The notes below the pieces were generated by a model, which was not told the DNA's origin, made no database searches, and worked only from the letters and a program-made list of their open reading frames with translations. From Tatlockia sp. (GTDB taxonomy: Bacteria; Cyanobacteriota; Cyanobacteriia; Cyanobacteriales; Chroococcidiopsidaceae): a stretch of 21,092 bases of DNA. The stretch spans positions 1 to 21,092 of the forward strand of contig JACCVJ010000302.1 in NCBI GenBank assembly GCA_013698215.1, given 5' to 3'. Shown piece by piece: positions 1-7,000 of this stretch; within the stretch, counting starts at the first letter, position 1; the number at the start of each line of letters is the position of its first letter. The translations under genes and the position numbers were made by a program.

Positions 1-113
1 CAATTTCCACGTCTTCATTTTTGGACATATCAAAATAATGATTGCAAAGTTTGTAGATTTATCGAATTTCAAATACTTTGTTCCCTCAAAGCATAGTGGA
101 GAAAACGAATCGA

Positions 114-218
114 TACTATTTTCAGATGTGAATCAATAGTAGAAAACTAACAAAAGCAAAGCGAAAGTTAGTTTTCCGAAACAGTGAACAAGTAAGCCGT
201 CAGTTGAACGAACCTGAC
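114..218. repeat. run of three consecutive small hairpins
   Basis: Three inverted repeats follow one another. The first pairs 114-120 with 135-141 (7 bp, 14-nt loop). The second starts at the next base and pairs 142-151 with 167-176 (GAAAACTAAC / GTTAGTTTTC, 10 bp perfect, 15-nt loop). The third pairs 199-203 with 214-218 (5 bp). The 10-bp stem is unlikely by chance, while the other two could be chance in AT-rich DNA. It may be the end of a transcript entering from the left, or a small structured RNA. No clear U-tract follows the second stem, so I do not call a terminator. Confidence 0.35.
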
Positions 219-228
219 TTGCTCTTTG

Positions 229-508
229 AATCTGGGGTTGAGGTAGGAAAGGAACAGAAAGCGACGCTGCGCGTATAATACTTTTTATGCGCTGAGTTTT
301 TAAACATTTTTCTTCAAAAACAGGTAAAAAAGATCATTTATCTATCAAAAAACTGCTCGTATAATAAAATCTGCAAGAAATACTGATTTCAAAGAAGTTT
401 TTCAAAAACAACTCTAAGTCTAAACAAAACTTGCAGTTATAGGGAATTTGAATATTTATTATGCGTTGAGCGTCGCTTTCTGTTCCGAAAATTCCTTAAC
501 CCCTAATT
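229..508. repeat. 280-bp imperfect long inverted repeat, possible decayed MITE
   Basis: The arms 229-280 and 457-508 are reverse complements over about 52 bases without gaps at roughly two thirds identity. The inner part is best: 251-268 and 469-486 match perfectly over 18 bp (GGAACAGAAAGCGACGCT). An outer block around 233-245 / 492-504 keeps a CCTnAACCCC-type match. The 176-bp interior is AT-rich and has no gene. I see no target-site duplication. It could be an aged non-autonomous element or the two ends of a deleted insertion sequence. It stops three bases before the next inverted-repeat element begins. Confidence 0.5.
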
Positions 509-511
509 TCG

Positions 512-637
512 GTAGGAGTTACGCAGTTGAAACATTGTTAAACATAGCTTTATTGAAAATAAAAGACTTATGGCGATTTGTATTTACCAAAAACGCTCGT
601 AAGTTATTGATTTTCCGTTCAACTGCGTAACTCCTAC
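512..637. mobile_element. 126-bp MITE-like element with perfect 20-bp terminal inverted repeats
   Basis: Bases 512-531 (GTAGGAGTTACGCAGTTGAA) are the exact reverse complement of 618-637. The 86-bp interior is AT-rich and non-coding. A perfect 20-bp pair this far apart is typical of a miniature inverted-repeat transposable element moved by a transposase encoded elsewhere. The dinucleotide TA lies just inside each end (513-514 and 635-636). This would fit a TA target duplication as made by IS630/Tc1-type transposases, with the outermost G/C pair then fortuitous. No longer duplication is visible. The family assignment is inference. Confidence 0.7.
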
Positions 638-1000
638 AGAGATATTTTCAAACATTACTGATCTCTTTTCCGCCATCCCCTTTTTCCTATGTTGAATTTA
701 GTTGTATTCAATCCTGCCTACTCTAAACAAAACGTATTGGACGCCCCTTTTTAAAGTTAATTTATTTGTAACTGGAGTGCTTACGTGTTATCGTTGTGCC
801 TTATTTTATTATTTTATTCAAAATTGAATAGAACGTTTGTGGGTATTGATAGGTTGCTGATCAAGCAAATTTCATTTTCGCATTTTCAAGAATCATATTT
901 TAATTTCGAGACAATCGTTCCGTTTAGTCATGAAAAAAAATTAACTGTCAATTAACCATTAATCTTACCTTGTATATTCAGTGTTTTTCCCATTAACAAT

Positions 1001-4000
1001 ATGGAACCAACACGCGAAACTCAGTACCATAAAGCAACATCAACGGTTGCGCAGGAAGAAACTGCTTTTATTAGCAATCCCAGCACTATAAGTGAACCAA
1101 AAGATGGAGTGCAAAATAACGCTCTTCCCGTTTTATCCATACCCAAAGGTGGCGGCGCGGTTCGCAGTATCGGTGAAAAGTTTAGTGTTAACCCGGTGAC
1201 CGGAACCTGTTCTCTGACTGTGCCTATAGTTGCAGCACCGGGTCGCTCTGGCTTTGGCCCACAACTTTCTCTCTCCTATGATTCGGGTGCGGGAAATGGA
1301 CCATTTGGCTTTGGCTGGAATATTTCGTTGCCTGCTATTACGCGCCAAACAAACAAAGGATTGCCTCGTTATAATGACAGTGAAGAGTCTGATGTTTTTA
1401 TTCTGTCAGAAGCAGAAGATCTAGTTCCAGTTTTTAAACAAAATAATCAAGGTGAATGGGTGCATAATCAAGGTGAATGGGTACGCAATGCACAAGGCGA
1501 GTTTGTTATACATGATAGCGAACGTGAAGGATTTACGATTAGACTTTATCGACCTCGCATTGAGGGATTGTTTGCCCGAATCGAGCGTTGGACTCGTATA
1601 AGCGATGGTGATACGCACTGGCGTTCGATTACAAAAGACAACATCACGACCGTTTATGGAAAGTCTGAAAACTCGCGTATCGCTGACCCAGGAGATTCAA
1701 GACGCATTTTTAGTTGGTTGATCTGCGAGAGTCATGATGACAAGGGTAACGCTATTGTTTACACCTACGAAACTGAAAATGATAAAGGAGTAAGTTTTTC
1801 GGCAGCACACGAAGCAAATCGAATGCAACAAGGGCGTTCTACCAATCGTTACCTCAAGCGAATTAAATATGGCAATCTTAAATCACGATTAGTTGAGCTT
1901 AATTTATCTCAAGAGGAATGGATGTTTGAGATTGTCTTTGACTATGGCGAACACAGTCAGAACAATCCAGCCCCAAACGATGCAGGTGATTGGTTATGTC
2001 GGAAAGATCCTTTTTCATTTTACCGGTCCGGATTTGAAGTTCGCACTTATCGACGTTGCGAGAGAGTGCTTTTGTTTCACCATTTTTCCGAACTTGGCCA
2101 GGCGCCTACCCTTATCCGTTCAACTGATTTTAGATACAACTATACCCAGCATAACGGTTATTCTTTATTAAACTCTGTTACTCAAACAAGCTACGTTCGG
2201 CAAGGCGATGGTTACAAGTCGAAGTCAATTCCCCCAACAACCTTTAACTATTCGGCTGCTCCTATAAACGAGACGACAATCAACGCGACGGTAGAGATTT
2301 TAGATAATGAGTATTTACGCGGATTGCCCCTCAATAATTCATCTGTTCATTTGCTTGATTTGGATGGTGAAGGGCTACCTGGAATAATGATCGAACAATC
2401 AGGTTCCTGGTATTACCTGCGAAATTTAAGCCCCATCACTTTTGAGTCTGCTGATAGTATGTTGCCGCAGACAAAAGCACGCTTTGCGCCTCCTGAAACA
2501 ATTGCTGCCCGCCCCACCTCAGTAGAAGCAGGCATGGAACGATATAATTTCTTGGATTTAGACGGTAACGGGAGGATTGAACTAGTTCAATTTAGCGGAT
2601 CGCTCCCAGGCATTTTTGAACGTAATCAACAAAAGAATTGGAAGCCTTTTCAACCCTTCGTTTCCTTGCCAACAATAGACTGGAACGATCCCGACTTGAT
2701 TTTTGTAGATTTAACCGGTGACGGTCTTGCTGATTTACTTATCACTGATAAATCCGTTTTCACTTGGTATCCATCCCGAGGGCATGAAGGCTTTGGCGCG
2801 GCTGAACATTCGTTTCAAGGTTTTGACGAAAAACAAGCGCCGGTATTAATATTCGCCGATAAAAAACAGGCAATCTTTTTTGCGGACATGTCAGGCGACG
2901 GTTTAAGTGATGTCGTGCGCGTTGGTGCTACAGAAATTTGCTACTGGGCAAACTTAGGTTACGGTCGATTTGGCGCGAAAATTACAATGGATAGCGCGCC
3001 GCATCTTGATACGCCAGAATTGTTTGATCAGCGGCGTGTCCGTTTAGCCGATATTGATGGTTCAGGAACAATCGATCTGATTTATCTCGCCGCGCATGGT
3101 CCGCAAATCTATTTTAATCAATCCGGCGCAAGCTGGAGTGAGAGTTATACGCTGGACGGATTCCCGCCAATTGATAACTTGGCTGCCGTTCAAGCCACAG
3201 ACTTTTTGGGAATTGGCACTGCATGTCTGGTTTGGTCATCGCCGCTACCTAACGACGCACACAAAAAGATGCGCTATGTTGATTTGATGGGCGGGCAAAA
3301 GCCGCACTTGCTCACTAAAGTCGAGAACAATTTGGGCGCGGTAACTGACATTCATTACGCACCCTCTACTAAGTTTTATCTAGACGACGAGTTAGAGGGA
3401 AAACCTTGGACTACCAAACTACATTTTCCGGTCCACGTGGTCGAGCGCGTCGAAGTTTACGACCGTATTAGCAGCAACCGTTTTGTCACCCGTTATGCTT
3501 ATCATCATGGGTTTTATGATGGAGTTGAGCGAGAATTTCGCGGTTTTGGCATGGTCGAACGATGGGATTCGGAAGAATTTTCCGCATTTAACAAAAACCG
3601 TGTACTTCCGCCCGGCAATAATTGGGACGAAAGTTCACACGTCCCGCCAACACTAACTAAAACCTGGTTTCACACCGGAGCATATTTTGAAGATGCATCT
3701 ATTTCAAAACAATTTGAGCATGAATATTATCACGAAGGCGATCACAGCTTAAAACAAGGTGAGCTGACCGAAGAACAGTTCAAAGCTCTTGTACTGCCAG
3801 ATACAGTTCTGCCTGATGATCTAATTGCTGAGGAAGCACGCGAGGCTTGTCGCGCGCTCAAAGGAACCACTCTTCGACAAGAAGTTTATGCGCTCGACAA
3901 TAGAGAAGAGTCTGACCGTCCATATACCGTCTCGGAGCGCAATTACACAATTCGAATGCAACAACCACGCGGGAAAAACCGGCATGGCGTTTTTTTCACT

Positions 4001-7000
4001 CATGGGCGCGAGACAATTGATTACCACTACGAACGGAAGCTCTATGAAGTTGCCGGACAAAAATTAGCTGACCCACGCGTAGCCCATCGCTTTACGCTTG
4101 AAGCAGACGATTATGGAAACGAACTCCGATCAGTATCAACCGTTTACGGACGGCGTTTTGATGCTCCTGACGGTGTTCTTACCTCTGAAGATAAAAAGAA
4201 GCAAAAACAAACGCTTCTAATTTGCACTGAAAATCGTTACACCAACCCGATAATTTTTGAACCCGATAATTACCGAACGCCTTTGCCTTCTGAAATACGA
4301 ACCTGGGAGTTGATTAACATTGAGCCTGAGACAGACCAGACAAATAACTCCGGTCCAAAAATTACTAGACTTTTTAATTTTGACGAATTAAAGAAAAAGA
4401 CTAACGCTGCGAGTGACGGAAACCACGATTTGGCCTTTGAGGACGTAAAACACATCGGGGCAAAAACAAATAAGCCTTACCGCCGTCTGGTCGAGCACGT
4501 TCGTACACTGTATCGCAAAGATAATTTAACCGGTCTTTTGCCACTCGGCAAATTGGAGCCGCTGGCGTTGGCAGGCGAAACTTACAAGTTAGCGTTGACG
4601 CTTGAATTGTTAGCTAACATTTATCAGCGGGGACAGGAAAATTTATTACCTGCAAATCCAACTAGTCTTTTGAAAAACAAAGGCGGCTATGTTCACAGCG
4701 AAGGGGATCTTAACTGGTGGATTCCGTCGGGTCGAGTTTTTTATCATCCTAAAGATATTGAGCCGGAGCAGGAATTAAAATTTGCCAAAGAGCACTTCTT
4801 TTTGTCGCACCGAGCTCTTGACCCGTTTTTTAACGAGCTATTCATTAGCTATGACGATAAGAACAAATTCTTGCCGGTGGAAACCCGCGATTCTCTTGGA
4901 AATATTGTTCGCGCCGAATATGACTACCGGGTTTTACAGCCTAAACTAATTACGGATCCGAACGGCAATCGAACTGAAGTAACCTTTGGCATTTTGGGTT
5001 TCGTTGTTGGAACTGCTGTGATGGGTAAAACTGATGACGTTGGCGATTCCCTCGCCGGATTTACAGCAGATCTTGATCTGGCAACAATGCAAGCATTTGC
5101 CGCTGAACCAGACGTTCATGCTTCTACCTTATTAAAAAATGCCACCACCCGAATTATATATGACGTTGAGCGTTTTAAGCGTTGCGGTCAACCATCTTTT
5201 GCAGCTACGCTCGCTCGGGAAACTCACGTTAGCGATTTGCAGCCGGGACAGCAAACTAAAATTCAAATTACCTTCACTTACTCGGACGGTTTCGGTCGAG
5301 AATTACAAACTAAAATTCAAGCTGAAAAAGGTGACGCGCCAAGACGCGCATCGAATATTGCGGTTACCGGCGGCGCTCCATTACAAGCAACCGGAGATGT
5401 TAAACCCGGAACGTTGATTCTTGAAAACGGGCATTTGAGCCAAACCGCAGTTGAGAAGCGATGGGTTGGCAAAGGGCGCACAGTTTACAACAACAAGGGA
5501 CAGCCGGTTAAACAGTATGAGCCATTTTTCAGCTCGACTCATCTCTATGAAGAAGAAACGGAAATGACTGACGCAGGAGTGAGCTCAGTGCTTTTTTACG
5601 ACCCGGTCGGGCGCGTTATTACTAACTTACATCCAGATAACACTTACGAAAAAGCCCTCTTTGACCCGTGGCGTCAAGAGACGTGGGATGTTAATGATAC
5701 CGTCGCTTTAGACCCGCGAACCGACGCAGATATCGCTGATTTTGTCAGTAATTATTTCGAGTCGCAGCCTGATGCGTGGAAAACCTGGCGCGCAGAACGC
5801 ATTAATGAGAATTATGGCGAAACTCCCGAGCAACGAAAAGCGGAAAAAGCCGCAGTTGAAAAAGCCGACGTTCACGCTGGCACGCCAGCCATTGCTTTTT
5901 TAGACACTCTGGGGCGAACATTTTTAACGGTCGCGCACAATAAGTTTAAGCGTCGGGAAGAAAACAACGAGGTCATAGTTGATGAGCGACATCTTACTCG
6001 CTCTGAACTGGATATCGAAGGCAAACCGCTCGCGATCGTTGATGCGCGCGGGCTTCGGGTAATGGAATACCTCAAGCAAAAAACGCCAGGCAATAATGAT
6101 GAGATTTTCACCGTCGGCTACGATGTAGCGGGCAATCTGCTTTACCAAAAAAGCATGGATGCCGGGGAACGATGGGTGCTTAACGATATAACCGGCAAAC
6201 CTATTATGGCTTGGGACAGTCGCGGACAAACTTTCCGCAACGAATATGATGAGCTGCGCCGCCCCGTCGCATCGTTTGTCCAAGGCTTTGACGCAGACAA
6301 CCGGAACCGCGAAATCCAGTTTGAGAAAATAGTTTATGGCGACGCGCCGAACAATGGTTTGTCAGATGCAAAAAAAGCTAAACTTAATCTTCGCGGTAAA
6401 ATATATAAACACTTTGACACGGCGGGTGTCGTTACAAATCTGGGACGCAACCCGGCGACTAATGATGATGAGTCCTTCGACTTTAAAGGCAATTTAATAC
6501 GCAACACACGACAGCTCCTTGTCGATTATAAAAAACAGCCAAACTGGGCGGCGAATACTCTTCCCGCACTTGAACAAGAAGTTTTCATCGGCAGCACTCA
6601 ATTTGATGCTTTTAATCGCGCAATCCAGATTGTTGCGCCGCACGGTAACCGCACAGGAACTAAATTTAATGCTGTCCGTCCCGGCTACAACGAAGCCAAC
6701 TTGCTGGAACGCGTTGACGTGTGGCTGGAATTAACGGAAGAACCAAGCGCGTTATTAAATCCAAACAGCGCGACGAACACTGTCGGCGTTAAAAACATTG
6801 ATTACGATGCCAAGGGACAGCGCACGGGTATCGAATACAAGAATTCTGTAAAAACGAAGTATACATACGATTCGGAAACTTTTCGCTTGAGGCATCTTGA
6901 AACACTGCGCAGAAACGAGCGGCTGCAAGATTTGCATTACAGCTATGACCCGGTTGGCAATATAACTTCTATCCGAGACACCGCGCAGCAAACAATCATC

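Larger units (their letters stand above)
1..1000. other. AT-rich non-coding region upstream of the Tc locus
   Basis: I see no convincing gene in this kilobase. The one open frame of 60 codons (448-630) runs straight through two inverted-repeat structures and resembles nothing, so I do not call it. The content is palindromic: small hairpins near 114-218, a long imperfect inverted repeat at 229-508 and a MITE-like element at 512-637. From 638 to 1000 I see only AT-rich sequence. It contains a weak TATATT box at 973-978 that could be a -10 element for the gene at 1001, but no good -35 lies at the right distance. There is no Shine-Dalgarno in the 20 bases before the ATG at 1001. Confidence 0.7.

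Noticed and set aside
142..176. Integron attC site suggested by the GTTAGTT / AACTAAC pair
   Set aside because: The bases do not fit the GTTRRRY core and there is no gene cassette or integrase.
269..366. Two CGTATAATA sequences (272-280 and 358-366) as -10 promoter elements
   Set aside because: No fitting -35 boxes and no gene starts within several hundred bases.
448..630. 60-codon + strand open frame in the leader
   Set aside because: It crosses one arm of the long inverted repeat and almost the whole MITE, and has no ribosome binding site or recognisable motif.
419..733. Direct repeat TCTAAACAAAAC (near 419-430 and 722-733) as iterons or ends
   Set aside because: Only two short AT-rich copies with unrelated flanks; chance is likely.
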